The notes below the pieces were generated by a model. The model did not search any database. It had not been told where the DNA came from and saw only the letters and a program-made list of their open reading frames with translations. Of a stretch of 64,000 nucleotides of DNA, positions 13,775-26,330 are shown piece after piece. The stretch's first letter is position 1. Every line of letters begins with the position of its first letter. The stretch comes from Luscinia megarhynchos (taxonomy: Eukaryota; Chordata; Aves; Passeriformes; Turdidae). The position numbers and the translations under genes were made by a program. Location: NCBI GenBank assembly GCA_034336665.1, contig CM067592.1, positions 44,731,761-44,795,760 on the forward strand. Reading direction: 5' to 3'.

Positions 13775-13880
13775 TTGCTGTTTCACAGATGAAAAGAGGT
13801 CAAGTGGATTTTTCTCAAGGTCACACAATGACATCTGCAGCAGAACTGTGATTTGAAGCCAAATCTCCTCAACCACAGAA
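13775..13880 (-). mobile_element. MIR-like SINE relic
   Basis: The sequence reads TTTCACAGATGAAAAGAGG, then TCAAGTGG, then TCTCAAGGTCACACAATGAC, then GCAGCAGAACTGTGATTTGAA. This order matches the complement of the MIR consensus: ACAGATGAGGAAACTGAGG, AAGTGACTTGCCCAAGGTCACACAG, GGCAGAGCCGGGATTCGAA. MIR is an ancient amniote tRNA-derived SINE, known in bird genomes only as rare worn copies. The match is degraded but collinear over roughly 100 bp. Confidence 0.6.
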
Positions 13881-14597
13881 TTTAGGCTATTAAAACATCA
13901 GAATATATCTGATGTAACAACCATAAATAAACCCAAATCAAATGCAGAGTTTTTATGCCCTTCCCTCTCCTCTTCCCCCAACATAGAAGCAAATTGTGAG
14001 CTTTGTTTAAACATTGCTCCAGCAAGATAATAGCTTTTTATAATTATACTTTGCAAAGCTTGATTGGACTGTTCACCTAGTCCCATATTTGTTGGCATGG
14101 GAATACTGCACAGGAACCACAATTTTCAAAAGAATATTTATTTTGAAATAGATATGTGCCTCATTGTTTGTTTCTTTAAATCAACTGGGTAATAAAAGCT
14201 AAGATATTCAGCTTCTGGCCCTGAAAGAAAAGGTTCCAGCTCCTTCTCAATTTGTATCTTTAAAATGCACTTTTGGTGAACTACTTTCAGAAAAAAGTTT
14301 AATTTATCATGTCCACAACCGGCCATTATGTGTAGTAGTGATCTATTTTTTCCTCTGTGCTCCACTGTCTCCCTGTTCCTGTTTGGTTTTTTTTCCCTTC
14401 AAACAGTCAGCATATTTGGACAGAACAACTTTTCCTGCTATCCTTTGGGGGCCTACTGAAATACAAACCAGAAATAGGCAGCTGCATCCTAAACACCCCT
14501 CACCTTTTCCCCACTAAGTGGAGTTGTCTCCGCTGGCTTAAATCAGCACATAAGCCTGAGAGGCTGCTGGTGCTCTGCAGAGACTGAGTGGCTCTGC

Positions 14598-14921
14598 TTA
14601 CCACATTTTGGGGTAGTTCTCTTCTGATACCTCAAATAACCTGATTTTCTGACAGTTTGGTCTATCGACTTCAGCACTCAGCTCCTGCACTTTAACCTTG
14701 TCAGGGCTGTCCCTTATCTCTTGTGCGTTGACTAGTTGAGAAACTGGAGCTAGGTTAGCTCTGGTGTGCAGAACTGTAACAGCTTTCCCCCGCACCTGCC
14801 AGTTTCCGTTCTCATTGACATGTCTCAGCGCCAGAAACACTCTGCGTTTTTTCTTTTTTATTTCTTTTCTTTTTGTCCTTTTCATGTTTGGCAGCTTGGG
14901 CTGCTTCTGAACAGTTTTCAT
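14598..14921 (-). other. Unassigned 107-codon reading frame
   Basis: This open frame starts at ATG (14,921) and ends at a stop (14,598). It encodes a lysine/arginine-rich N-terminal third (KRTKRKEIKKKKRR) followed by a mixed hydrophilic part without signal peptide or membrane segment. The DNA has more CpG dinucleotides (about 14,665-14,850) than its surroundings, which is unusual for drifting AT-rich DNA. I do not recognise the protein. It may be a chance frame, an exon or a worn retrocopy. Confidence 0.12.
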
Positions 14922-15370
14922 TTAGGGTCATATATCTGCTGACTGCAAAGATTCTGCTGATTTCTGCTGCTTCCCTGCCTCATTTTGTCTCTTGAAAACA
15001 GCTGGTGTTAGGTTCTCTTAGAAAACTTCACCACAGTGATGACTTGGGCAAAAGATATAGGCATGTATAACTTTGAACTCTGGTGAACTCAGTGAAGCTT
15101 TCTGGACTCAGTAGCTTCCTGCCTTCACTCACAGAAGGAAATGTTATGTATAGTGGGTGAATAGGTCCCTGGTCACTATGCATTCATTGCTGTGGAGAGG
15201 AAAACTGTTCTGAGATGGGAAGATTTGCAGTTCTGAGTAAGTGTGAAGTAAGGCAGTCTACCAGTGCAGTGCCAAGACATTAGTGATTTATTTCACCTGA
15301 ATTGGCCTTATTGGCCTGTTTTGAGACAGTTACTTGTGGAAATCAAAAAGAAGTTTTCCCAGCTAAGAAT

Positions 15371-15659
15371 TGTAACCCCTGTTCTCTTCCCTAAGCCCTC
15401 TCACTGTCTGTTAACCCTTAGGTCACTCCCACCCTAATTCCCTGTTGGTCTTTTACTCTAGCCCACCCCTGTGTAATTTAGTAATTGGTCCCTGGGGCTT
15501 TCCCCGCCCTGCTTATCCCATGTACTTTAGCCTGGACCCTCGGAGCTCCGGGGCCTTTGTTCCCTGAAACCCAAACCATGCGTGGCTGGAATAAACATCT
15601 TTAAAACCCTGCAAAGGCCTTCCTGCTCTTTCACCCGAAGCAACATCATAAAAGCAACA
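15371..15659 (+). mobile_element. Solo LTR of an endogenous retrovirus
   Basis: The segment starts TGTAACCCC and can end at either of two GCAACA copies (15,645 or 15,659), giving the TG...CA ends of an LTR. Inside are CCAAT-like and GC-rich U3 words, the weak TATA-like GTACTTTAG near 15,520, a CTCGGAGCTCCGGGGCC block, and AATAAA at 15,590-15,595, followed by the short R/U5-like end. This layout is typical of avian ERV LTRs. No internal retroviral coding sequence or second LTR lies nearby, so it is a solo LTR, presumably left by recombination. No target-site duplication could be seen, so the exact ends are uncertain. Confidence 0.75.
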
Positions 15660-16448
15660 GTCACTGTATTGCTATTATGCTTCCATTGATATGGCATCAA
15701 AATGCACTACCAGGTATATCTCCATCAGCACTTTGGTCATATCCTCCACTGGTTTTGAAGAATGCATTGAAGTGATTAGGGACATAGGCCACTCAGATTT
15801 GGGTGTGCTTCTATAAGCAGCAAGGTGTGCTGCTGTTTTTCAAGGAAATAGGATATTGTCAGATTTTGCTGTTTAGTGAGAAAAAAGGAAACTGAATAAT
15901 ACTCAGACCCAATAGTTTATTTCTATTTAGTTTAGGTGATCCCATTCATCACCAGACCTTTCTGGTACTGGCAAACTCCTCTCACTACAATGTTCCTTTA
16001 CCCTATTACACAAGTGTTCAAAGTAGAAGTTTAAAAAGTGTGTCTATAGATAAACAGTTCAGCACAACCATGCTAGGCTTTAGTGTTTTCTGCAAAAGCA
16101 CATGCTAAGTGCCTTAACTATCATTTTTGTGCTGAGTTTTCTTGATTTCATCTGCTATTTAGAATATTTCTGTAAGAGCACCTGATCGTTAGCCTTGCTC
16201 TCAAATCTTCCTCTGCTCAGGACTCTCCTTGGATAATGGTGAGCGACTTCAACACCTTCCCCCCACCCAAGCTTTGGATGGAACACTAGATGAGATTTAC
16301 CTCAGTCTTTCCACTAAGCAGGTACATAAGAGACCTCCCTACGCAGTAGAAGGTGCTGAGGTGTCAGTCATGTGGTTTATGGGAGCAGTAGGGGAGGCAA
16401 TGTGTTCTTTAAATGTATTTCTGACAGGAGAGAAAATAGCCTCAAGTG
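15660..16448. other. Unique DNA between the LTR and a CR1 tail
   Basis: No gene or repeat is recognised. A 91-codon plus-strand frame at 16,229-16,504 runs into the CR1 tail and is not taken as a gene. Confidence 0.5.
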
Positions 16449-16699
16449 GCAGCAAGGGACATTTAGGTTCGATACCAGAAAAAAAATTCTTCAGTGAAGA
16501 GTGATCAGGCATTGGAACATGCTCCTGTGGGAAGTGGTAGAATCACCATCCCTGGAGCCATTTAAAACACATGCAGATGTAGTGCCTAGGGACATGGTTT
16601 CGTGGTGGACATGGCAGTTCTAGGTTATTTGCTGGACTTGATAACTTAATGGTATTTTCCAGCCTTAATGATACTATGATTCTATGGTGCTATGATTCC
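16449..16699 (+). mobile_element. CR1 LINE fragment, 3' end
   Basis: The segment contains the CR1 3' block in order: GGGACATTTAGGTTCGATA, AAATTCTTCAGTGAAGAGTG, CAGGCATTGGAACATGCTCC, CCATCCCTGGAGCCATTTAAA, then GACATGGTTT, GTGGTGGACATGGCAG and GGACTTGATAA. It ends with the tail ATGATACTATGATTCTATGG. The GTGGTGGACATGGCAG variant marks a CR1 subfamily with that 3' UTR. It is 5'-truncated and moderately diverged. Confidence 0.92.
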
Positions 16700-19663
16700 A
16701 AATGTCTGTAAACTCTGTCTGTATGCAGATGAAGTTTGTGACTCTGGCATTGTTGACAAGCAAAACAATTTCTGAAGCAAAAAAGCTCCCTCAAGAACAA
16801 AATGAATGGATGCCTGGAAAATAGTGAGAACATATCAAGTTATATATTTTCCTAAGATCATACTTGCATCTGCTCAGGGGATTTTCTGAATAAATTTCTT
16901 TCTGTTTAAGTGAATCTGTTCTTAGCCTTTCTCTGGTATTCTTCAGGTTCTAGCAAATGTCAAGAATTTAACTCTTTTGACAAGAAGTACAACCAGCATA
17001 ATGAGACATTGTATAAGGAGCTACCTCTTCATGATTATTTTGATCCTGGACTCTCATTTTTTGTGTAATACTTCATGGAAATCATGGTGACCTGGTGATC
17101 ACTCCAGAAGAGCTCATTTTCCTCTGCAATTTCCATGTGATCTCATACGTCACTTCTAATATTCTAGTCTATTCTAGCCACTTCATGCTTTAGATCTTTG
17201 AGAGATTTTGAACAGCTCAGCAGAACAGAGACATTTTTTCTACTTCTGTCTTAGGTCCTGTTCTTGTGATATGGTCTCTGGCCAAAAAAATGCATGCAAT
17301 TCTGAAAACAAAAGAAACATATTGTTTTTCAAAGGTGTTGTTCTGTGTGAATGAGTGTTTTTGGTCGTTCTCAGAAACATCAGCAAAGGTATTGGCAAAA
17401 CCAGGTTTAACAAAAAAGTGAAATCAGAATGAAGTTCGTTGCTCAGTTCATTCTATTACTTGCTCTATGGTTAAAGCACACAGATGAAAAATTGGACTGA
17501 AACATAAAATCAATTAATCTGAAACTAAAAGAAACCAAAAGTATCTGTGTGGAGTTTGGGGATGGAAAAGGTAAAGATGGGAAAGGCTAAGGATGAAAAC
17601 GAATAAAGGGAGGCCCTCCCACTGATTCTTAAGTCTCAACATGGACTCTGTGCAGAACTTAATTCTGGACTTGAACAGTAGTTTGCTCCTGAAGAGTTTA
17701 ACAGCATTAAAACACTCATCAAAATTAAACAATTTACCGAAGATTTTATAGAATTTACTTCAAGCCCTATTTATAGGCCTAACTTACCAATCTAAAGTAC
17801 TCAAGAGATTCCAGGTACCTTTTCACATATTGCATATTCATATAGTATATTCACACAGACCTAGAATATGTGCAAAGTACCTGTGAAAATTCTCCCTCAA
17901 GCTCAGTCAGATGCCTGCATCTTCTCAACAGGGAAAGGGTTAAGCCTCGAGGAGTGGCCCAGGCTTTGTCATCACTGGCAGTGGTCCTTCAAGCACAGCA
18001 AATCTGAGAGTTCTCTGGCTCTGAAAGGCCCCAGTCACCCGGACAGGCTGGAGGTCAAAGGGTTTCACTTAGGACCACTGTTTTCAGGTTCACAAGACCT
18101 TTTAGCACATTGACATCCTGGCCACAATTCGAATTGGTAACTTTCTTTTAAAGTTCAGTAACAAAAATGTTGTTTCTCTTGGCTTGTTTCTCAGGTAAAA
18201 ACAAAAAAAACAGTTTCTAATGGTGTTTTTAAAACCAGGAGGTTTTTAGACAGCACCAGTTCCTGGGAGCAGTGTTTCTCATAAGCTCAAGAGGATCTGA
18301 GCTCAGGTGCTGTTCATCATGAACAGCCTAAAGAGCATTTCTGAGATCACAGTGCAGCCCGAGGTTAAGGACAGGGAGAAATGTACTACCAGACTTTCTA
18401 ATGTTTCTGGGGTGCAGGTTTCTTTCAGTGTGTCTACAGCATTTTTTTTTGTTTAAGTGGGTTTTACGTTGCTGTTGCTTTTGCTTGAATGGGTCAAAAC
18501 CAACTTCTGACTTCTAATGGAAGGACTTTTGTGCAGAAGAAAACTTTTTTCAGTTCTCAGTTTCCTTATTTTAATGGAAAAAAATAGACTATGGGCTGAA
18601 ATACTGTAATACAGTATGGGCTGAACTGCTGTCATGTAAGCATCTGCTTTCTGTCAAATATTCCTTGACACAACTTCTGTCCATAATTAATCTCATGATT
18701 AGAGCAAACACTAAAAAAGCATTCTACCTACAAGACAAAAGACAGAAGTCTGCACTGGTATAAATAGTCTTCAAATGCAATTCAAACTACCATTTTCATT
18801 AATCATATTTTTAATTTCTAATGCAATAGTAGAGTAAAATGCAAAATATTAAATATTCTATTCACTCAATTGAAATGGAAAATTACAAGGGAAAATGAAA
18901 TATCATTCTAATCTTTTTTATACTGTCACATCTAAAAGATTTTGTCCCTAATCACAGCAAGAAGTATATTTGGAGAATACTATTCTGATGTCCTAAGCAT
19001 CTTCACTTATGTAAAAGGTTGATTCTTTCACCAGATTGTAGTGAGTTTTGCTTCCCCACTCTAAAATCCTCCTTTGTGGCAGTCCTCATTTTCCCAGCCT
19101 GTCTGGAATGTCATTATTGCTCTGTGGGTTTTCACCAAAATTGCTCAATATATCTCAGAAGGACTATGCTCCAAAAAAATACAGTTCTCTTAGTATTTCT
19201 GCTACGAGTTGCTGAAACAGAAGATTATTCTTTTCTCCCAGCAAGTCCATCCCTGTACAGTGTTGGTTTTTCCCACCAGTCCAACACTACCTATGAAGCT
19301 TCATAGCTCCCAGGCTGCTCCAGACTTTGCAGAGCCTGGAATGGCACCATGGTATTGTCCATGCTGTTATTTCCACCAGATGATTGTTTTGGACCCTAGT
19401 CCATGTTCAAAGTCCTTTGTTCATCCTTATCTTCTGGAATAAGGGACATGCTGCCATGGACAGCTAATAGGAGGATGAATAAACTTTGGTACTTAGTGGC
19501 AGCTGCTAACATGGGCCCTAATAGTAATGTTTGTGCCCCTGAAGACCCTTTCTGTTCCCAAACAAGCCAGCTGAAAGCTTTGGGGATGCTCAGAGTGCTA
19601 TGGCCTAATGCAATGGAAATGCCATTTCTGATCCCTGACTGTTGCTCTTTGTGTTTACTGCAG

Positions 19664-19845
19664 CTGAGCCCATAGCAACTGCAGTGGTGAATATGAATAG
19701 TTTAACAGATCACCCTGAAGATGTGTGTGACTATTTCAAAGTAGACAGTTGTCGGGACATGCTTGGCATTGCTAATTGCTGTTTTATATGCCTAAAACGG
19801 ATGTTATGCCTCAGAGCAGCAGCCTGTAGAAATAGAAATAATTAA
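19664..19845 (+). other. Possible terminal exon (open to a stop)
   Basis: A good acceptor (GTTGCTCTTTGTGTTTACTGCAG) ends at 19,663. From there one frame is open for about 60 codons to TAA at 19,843-19,845. It includes the stretch DHPEDVCDYFKVDSCRDML and then a cysteine-rich part (NCCFICLKRMLC). There is no nearby AATAAA. I recognise no family. It may be a real last exon of an unknown transcript or simply chance. Confidence 0.15.
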
Positions 19846-22800
19846 TCCACCTGCAGTATCCCAAAAATTGCCTGCAGGGTGTCCACAGAGCCCCCAGGCT
19901 CCATGCTGATCCCATCAATATCTGGCTGTGAGGAAAACATGCTTATAAATTGCAACCATTTTGAGGCACCCACGCTGAAATGCAGTGCTTAAGTGAAGAG
20001 AGATGAGGGCATAAAGGGCAGTGAGGAAAGGCAATTTAAAAGGATGAAGTTGCTCTTGAACTTCTTGATTTGCTTCTTTCTTTAGGGGTGAATTAGACTG
20101 AAGGACAGACCCTACAAGCCTATTGCTGGCATACATCAGTAGAAACTCTGACCCTGAACCTCTGAAGTTCAATAGCTTTTAAGCTGTCTAATTCCTCTGC
20201 CTTCCCTCTGGTGTGGTGTAGCTATGTGGGGTATGCACAGGAGCAGCTGTCTGCTCAGGATTGCTCATCTGTTGGGGTGTATGCATGCTGTGGCACAGGC
20301 AGGTCTCCTCATGGGTTTGTATTGTCAGCATGTTATCTGGCACTGCCCTGTTGGCCTCCACCACGTCCTGCCATTGCACTACAGCATCAAAGCCTTTCCT
20401 CCTGCTAGGCCACTCCTATGTTTCCCCTCAACCAAATTAGGGTTCTCTCCCTAGTCAGGGTCCTGAAGGAGTAGTACCACTCTCTCCTACATTTGCAGGA
20501 TCAGCCTGTTTCACCTGTTCTGTGGAGTCATATCCATTTTTGTCTCAGTTGCACAGGTTTAGTTAATCTTCATATATGGAACACAGAGGATAGATTTCAC
20601 CAACTGGAGGACAAATAATGAGATGGTTAACTAATGGATGTGTAAAGATTGAAGCTTGTGCCTTACTAATAGCATTCAAACCATTGTTTTATAACTATAT
20701 CTTGAATATTTTGATTTCAGACAGCTCTTCAGCTTGTTTGAGAGGAACTGTTTTCTAAAAGCATATAAGAAGAGGATACAGGGGTCTCTCTTGAGCCTCT
20801 TAATTGACATGGGAAGAGCAACTGAAATAATGGTCTTTATGGATCCATAATAGACATAGTGCTAGACAAGGTAACAAACTGATCATTGCATTTTCTGCAA
20901 AGATGAGAACTAAATCTCATATTCCACCCAGAAAAATACATTAATCCTTGTCAAAAAGCCCTGAAAAAAAGGGAAGTCATGCTAGTTTAATTATTGCTAG
21001 TTGACCATTGCTTTTATATATACAAGCTAGAGAATCTAGCAGATGGAGAAATAAATGGGAATCATTATTTGTGTAAAGCTGGAGAGCTGGAATTCCCACA
21101 GACTATTTCAGTTACATTTATTTTCTCCTCTTTTATTGCCCATTGTTTCCAGATTCAAAGAAGAGGCAATGTAGAATGAAATGCTGTTAGGTCTGTAAGA
21201 AATACATCATCCAGACCACAATGGATTAGAGGGACTATTAAGCAATGCATGCTGGAAAAAGCAATTAATCTGCTGAAAAGTAATTTTCTAAGTGCAGCAT
21301 TTTCCACTGACTATATATTTTAAGAGGTATCTCATTATTTGGGTCTCCTACAGGTTAGCGTCCTTCTTTCTTGCAAATGTCTTTCAAGAAGAGGTAGCCT
21401 ACATTCAGACTGTATATATTCCTCTTCCTGGAACTTAAGCAAAACTTTGATGTCTTGGAAACTCTTTCATTAATTGATTTTTTCTCACATTTTCTGCCAT
21501 GTCCCTCTTTCCACAGGAATTCAAGTCAGGGGTCTGGTGTGTCATGCTGTTAGTTTAGAATAATTTTAAGTCAGCCTCTGTGTCCTGACCTACATGTCAT
21601 CTCACTGCTTCCTTCAGTCGTCTAGGAGAGGCAGTCACAAAGCTGTTCTTTTGTTCTCCTTCTGTGTGCTGATTTGCTACTAATGAAGGTGTGCTAAATT
21701 CCAAGCCAAGTATTTCCCCCTGATTACTGCCCTGCAAGCCCCGCTGTGTGCCTGCACCTGCTCTGTGTTCAGGCTGCCTGTGCTCCTCCTGCATTAACTT
21801 GCATTAACTGTACTTTGTGAAAAAGCTTTTTGCATCCATGGTTTGGAGCAAAATGGCCAAAATGTATTTGGGGGTGGAGAATGAAAAGAAGGTGAAGGGT
21901 ACTTCATCAGTTTTAGTCAACCTGCTTCAGTCTGAGCCAGCTCCAATCAGACAGAAGTGGTAGCTTTCCCTCTCTATCACTCAGTGTAACTCACAGCAGG
22001 CATGCTGGACAGTCAGTGTACAGCTTATTAACACTGACTAGGCCAGGCTGTGACCTTTCACTGCCTGCATGAGCCATGCAACCAGGTCTCCAGATGCAAC
22101 AAAAAAGGCAAGGTGCTTCTCTGCTTCAAGCTTCCACTATGTAAGAATTGGCTTTAGACAACCAGTTCAGGGAGATTACAGTAAGAAAGCGTAAGAGCCC
22201 CTGCTGAGAGAATGGGCAGTAATTTTGCTGTCTCTGTGACGTTATTCTTGTGAAAACACTCCAGCAGTGCTGCCAGTTTCCAATACAGTTACAGTGTGTA
22301 ACACAAGAGTGTTCTGCTACACAAATATGCGTGCCTAGAGTGTTCCCTCCCCGTGTATGATTTTTTCTGTGCTTTCCTCCATCTTCTTTACAAACAGACA
22401 AGGCAACTGCCTTATTCCTGCTGTTACTTTATACATTTGACCACACCCCTCCCAAAACAAATCTCATATCAACATATGGAAGGTGGAAGCAGGAGGGGCA
22501 GGCTTTAAACCAAACTCTCAGCTACATCAAAAGCACTGGGCTATCTCAGCATTTTACATAACAGATTATTTTTAACAAGAATCAAAAAAAAAAAAAAGTC
22601 CAGAAATTCGCAGGTGTAAAGGAAACACAGTGAAGGATCTCATGCAGAAGTTTCTGGGCTCACTGTGTACTGTCTGGTGTTTCTCACTATAGAATCATAG
22701 GGAGTCACCATGCAGTGTGGGAAAAGACAGTCTTGCCCTAAGCTTCTGCAGCACAGCAGCCCTCTGGAAAATTCAAGCCATGACACCTATTGTCATGCAC

Positions 22801-24130
22801 CTATTCTCATTGGTCTGTTAGCTTTTAAAAGTATGAAATATGCAAAAAAATCTGAAGGAACTGTTTAGCCATGGTAGCACTCCAGATGGACTCCTTCCCT
22901 GTCTGGTGAGGCCCAGCACAGTTACTGTTTGTAATCGGCATAAACTAGCAGGAAATAACACAATGGATGAAAATCAGATCCTGCCCAACAAAGAAAGGGT
23001 TGAGCAAAAAGCCATTACTAAAGGTGTATTAAAGCAGTGCATATGTAAAACTTTATCTGTGGAAAATCAACCTTTGAGCTCTGTTTCTGTAACTGGTGAA
23101 AGTTAAAAACACAGAAATAAGGGATTCACTTGAATTGTAGCATTACTTGGGTCCAGAAGCTATCTAAGAGGCACCCAGCTGACAGTGAAATAAAAAAACA
23201 TTGCATAAAAAGCTCAAAGATAGTATCATATGACCTCACTTGCTGTAAATTGGGGATTTTCTTCATTATTCTTAATTTCCTGGGTGAGAAAGAACCACTT
23301 GCATCAGTGCTGCCGACAGATTCAAGTGACAATGAGTCTCTTCCTGCTGTCCCTTCTTTCTCTCCTTTCACACCACTCTCCTGCAACATTAAAGAAGGAT
23401 TGAGAGAACATTGAATACAAATGGATAAAGAGAAAGTGGAAATGGCACTGCCCCTCAAAGCTAGAAGCTGCAAAAACATCTCAGGCCCAAAGAGGTGATG
23501 AAACAGCTATGAAGAATTCCATTATTTGCTAAGTGTGAAATGAAATCACAATCATTGTCTGCTGTGTCCATGCAAAGTTGCATTAAGGCTCATTTTGAAG
23601 CTGGTCTCTAGTATGTTTATGGAAATGAAAAGTAAGAGTTCCTTGTTTAAAGAGTCAAACTATTGTATAAAGAGTTTTATGTAAGTAAAAAATAGTTGAA
23701 GTTGTTTTTAATCTATGTTTTATTGTGGAGTTTTAAACATCTAGGCCATGTGTCAAGAGAGTTTTATCACTCAAACTTTTCTCCTGTGTCTGCAGTACTG
23801 GCATGAGTGAAGAGATCAAAATTCAGAGTAATAAATACAAAAATTGCTTGTGAGGACATTTAGGTATGGAAGATGGAGCTGGTGAAGTTTTCTGCCATTT
23901 GAAAGACAAAGAGCATTTCCTTTCTTGTGTTATTGCACAGAGAGATCTGCTGTATTGGAAGGAAGTCCTGATTTCATGCCACCTTCCCGACCTCAGAGAT
24001 TTTAAACCTAGAAACCCCAAATATCCTCAGAGATTTCTTGAGCTGCATACCACCCTCCTAGGGCTGTGCACAAGAGTACAGTGTCTGCTGCTCTCCACTT
24101 TGTTTTGATAACTTCATATGCCAAACAGCT

Positions 24131-24148
24131 GGGGGGGTGGGGTGGGGG
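24131..24148 (+). repeat. G-run cluster, potential G-quadruplex
   Basis: The runs are G7-T-G4-T-G5. The first run can split into two, giving four G-tracts with one-base loops, which fits the usual quadruplex pattern. It stands alone in AT-rich DNA, with no promoter features around it. Confidence 0.6.
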
Positions 24149-25504
24149 AAGGATGTATTTGTTGATTATCAACTGTGATAATTCATGCTGCACATTCCTT
24201 CTGTGCCTGTTTAGCACAATGACGGCAAATTGAATTTGGTGTTGCTGGTATTTCCAAAGTGGAAAAAGTTTTCATTGCTTCAATAAGTCTTTCAGTGTAC
24301 TTCACAAAAGAGCAATTTAAACGGAACACAACATTGAAATCAAACCAACTCTTCCACTGAGCACCACCACAAAGAATAGATAGCACTTCATGACTTTCTG
24401 CTGTGCACTGCCAGCTCCGTGCCTCAGCTAGACAAACAGGAATCTTCTTCCTCTCTCAGAGAACCAGTTTTGTCCTCTTAGACAAACTCCAGGACATCAT
24501 CTTTAGCAACAACAACACACCTGTGCCTGGGATACGAATCACATCTAACAGTTGTTGTCTGTGTTTCATGCTGTGCTGGGCTTGATTTATAATATCTGTA
24601 TGGCACAACTCATCCAAGTCATGAAAAAGGTACAGTGAGTGCACACCATACAATTGAACATGCCATCATTCATACTTCTGAAAAAGACTGCACAAAACCT
24701 TCTGAAGGATTTGACTGATCTTATGTGGAAAGAGATTAAAACTGGAAAAGTGCATTTATTGATGTGTGTGGGGAGAGTGAAAAGGAAACTCAGATGAGTC
24801 TATGCACTTTCCCCAGATTTTCTGAGATTTATTTAAGACAATACGTAACTTTAAAAAAGGAAGTATAAAAGTCAATATTATTTCTGGTAAATATCATAAA
24901 GCATCTTCAACTCTCTAGAGACACAGAGAAATGTTCCTTTCTTAAACCTTAATAATGGTAGTAAAAAGCACCACATTTACCTTCACGTGTTATCAATGTT
25001 ATAGGCATGTGATACAATAAATTTTTCTCTGAATGATGCAGCTGCTGTCTGCAACTTCCTTGGGGACCACCTTTAGACTACGTAAAAAATGGAGGGGAAT
25101 TATGCTGAAGAGAAGGTGATGTTCTTCTGCAAAACACCAGATTTACAGGGCCTTTTTGTACTTTATCAAATCCACTTTAAATCTGCAGTCTTCATTAGCT
25201 GGAGGCATTCTCCTTGATGGCTGCAAGAGAAGCAGCCCTCGGACTGCTTGCTCATAAAATGAAACTGTGTTTCAGTCCTGCAGAGGCACATTCAGCGGAA
25301 AGCCACAACACTCTAGTGCTCTCATTGACTGCAGTTCCATAGCCTAAGAGTGGCTGCAGAAGGGTATGCAGAGAAAGGCCCAGGGCCTGGCCGTGCTCCC
25401 TGCTCATGTTAAAGGGCAAATTGTAACTAAAAATGTCATACAAATCAGAAAAATTCAAAACAAAAGCGAACCCCGCACCCCCAAAATGTTCCAGTTGCAG
25501 CAAA

Positions 25505-26330
25505 CATACCTACTGGCTCTGGTCCTGCTGCTGAGCATCACTGAAAGAGTCTGGCTCTTGTTTGCAGCTTCCCTTCAGGTTTTTTGCATGCTGATGGAGA
25601 CCTTGCTGAGTTTTCTCTTTTGCAGGCTGAACAGCCCCAGTTGTCTCAGCCTTTCCTTGTAGGACAGGTGTCCCAGTCAATCTCTTTGTGGCATTTTGCT
25701 GGACTCTCTCCAGTATGCCCTTGTCCCTCTTACACTGGGGAGCCCACAGTGGGACTGAGACCTCCAGGTGTGAGGAGAGGAGAAGGATCCTCTCCACTGG
25801 CCTGCTTACAACACTCTTCCCACTGAAGCTCAGGACAACATTATCCTTCTTTGTGAGAGAAGTGCAAGGGTGCAGAGCTGGCTCATGTTCAGCTTCATGT
25901 TCACCAGGACCCCCTTTTTCTGCCCAGATGCTTCCCAGGCTGTGTAGCTTTCAGCCTCCTCTGGTGTCTGGGGCTGTTCATCCCCAGATGCAGAACTTTG
26001 CACTTGTCTTTGTTGAAACTTAAAAGGTCTGTCAATCCACTTCTCCAGCCTGTTATCATCTCTCAGAATGCCAGAACAATTCTCTGGCATATCATTACTT
26101 TTCCATTTTGTATTACTTGAAAATTTACTGGGGATAGATTCTGAGCCATCATTCAAACCACTAATGAAGATGTTGGCTAGGATTGAACCTTACATCTATT
26201 TACTGACCTCCAAATACACCTTGTTCCGTGGATCTCCTTGTTCCTGACCTGGCCCTTCATCTGTTTTTCAATCCATCTCATTGCCTTTTCTGTCAGCTTA
26301 CCACCTTTAAAATAATCTTTCTTCAGTTCA
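25505..26330 (-). mobile_element. CR1 LINE fragment, left part (3' UTR side and RT C-terminal side)
   Basis: Complemented CR1 landmarks run in order: GTCCTGCTGCTGAGCATCAC, AGGCTGAACAGCCCCAG, CTCAGCCTTTCCTTGTAGGA, GACCTCCAGGTGTGAGGAGA, GCTGGCTCATGTTCAGCTTC, CAGAACTTTGCACTTGTC and TAATGAAGATGTTGGCTAGG. On the minus strand, 26,177-26,330 translates to ELKKDYF ... AMRWIEKQMKG ... IWRSV. This matches the CR1 reverse-transcriptase motif around TVRWIENWL...GW(R)PV. The frame then breaks where the foreign segment begins, and the preceding CR1 codons reappear at 27,722. The element is inactive. Confidence 0.9.

Larger units (their letters stand above)
10633..15370. other. Mostly unique DNA with simple repeats
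   Basis: Apart from the listed exon candidate, simple repeats and MIR relic, no gene or repeat family is recognised. The T-rich and CT-rich tracts make several acceptor-like sites (for example ending at about 11,638 and 13,709) without a convincing matching donor. Confidence 0.45.
16700..25504. other. Long unique stretch, no gene recognised
   Basis: Nearly 9 kb hold no recognised repeat apart from short A runs (22,584-22,597) and one G-rich tract. About 18,640-18,960 is AT-rich with several TAAT/ATTA cores, as seen in some developmental enhancers, though this is not evidence on its own. One terminal-exon-like segment at 19,664 is listed. A TATAGAATCATAGG word at 22,689 resembles a CR1 end, but nothing CR1-like follows it. 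Confidence 0.45.

Noticed and set aside
16229..16504. 91-codon plus-strand frame
   Set aside because: Its last third is the CR1 tail read in frame, and the first part has no recognised similarity.
22689..22740. CATAGGGAGTC-type word resembling a CR1 3' tail
   Set aside because: Only about 14 bases match, and the following sequence does not continue as CR1.
25510..26156. Frames of up to 111 codons on both strands
   Set aside because: They overlie the minus-strand CR1 3' region and lack any family motif apart from the CR1 reverse-transcriptase block further right.
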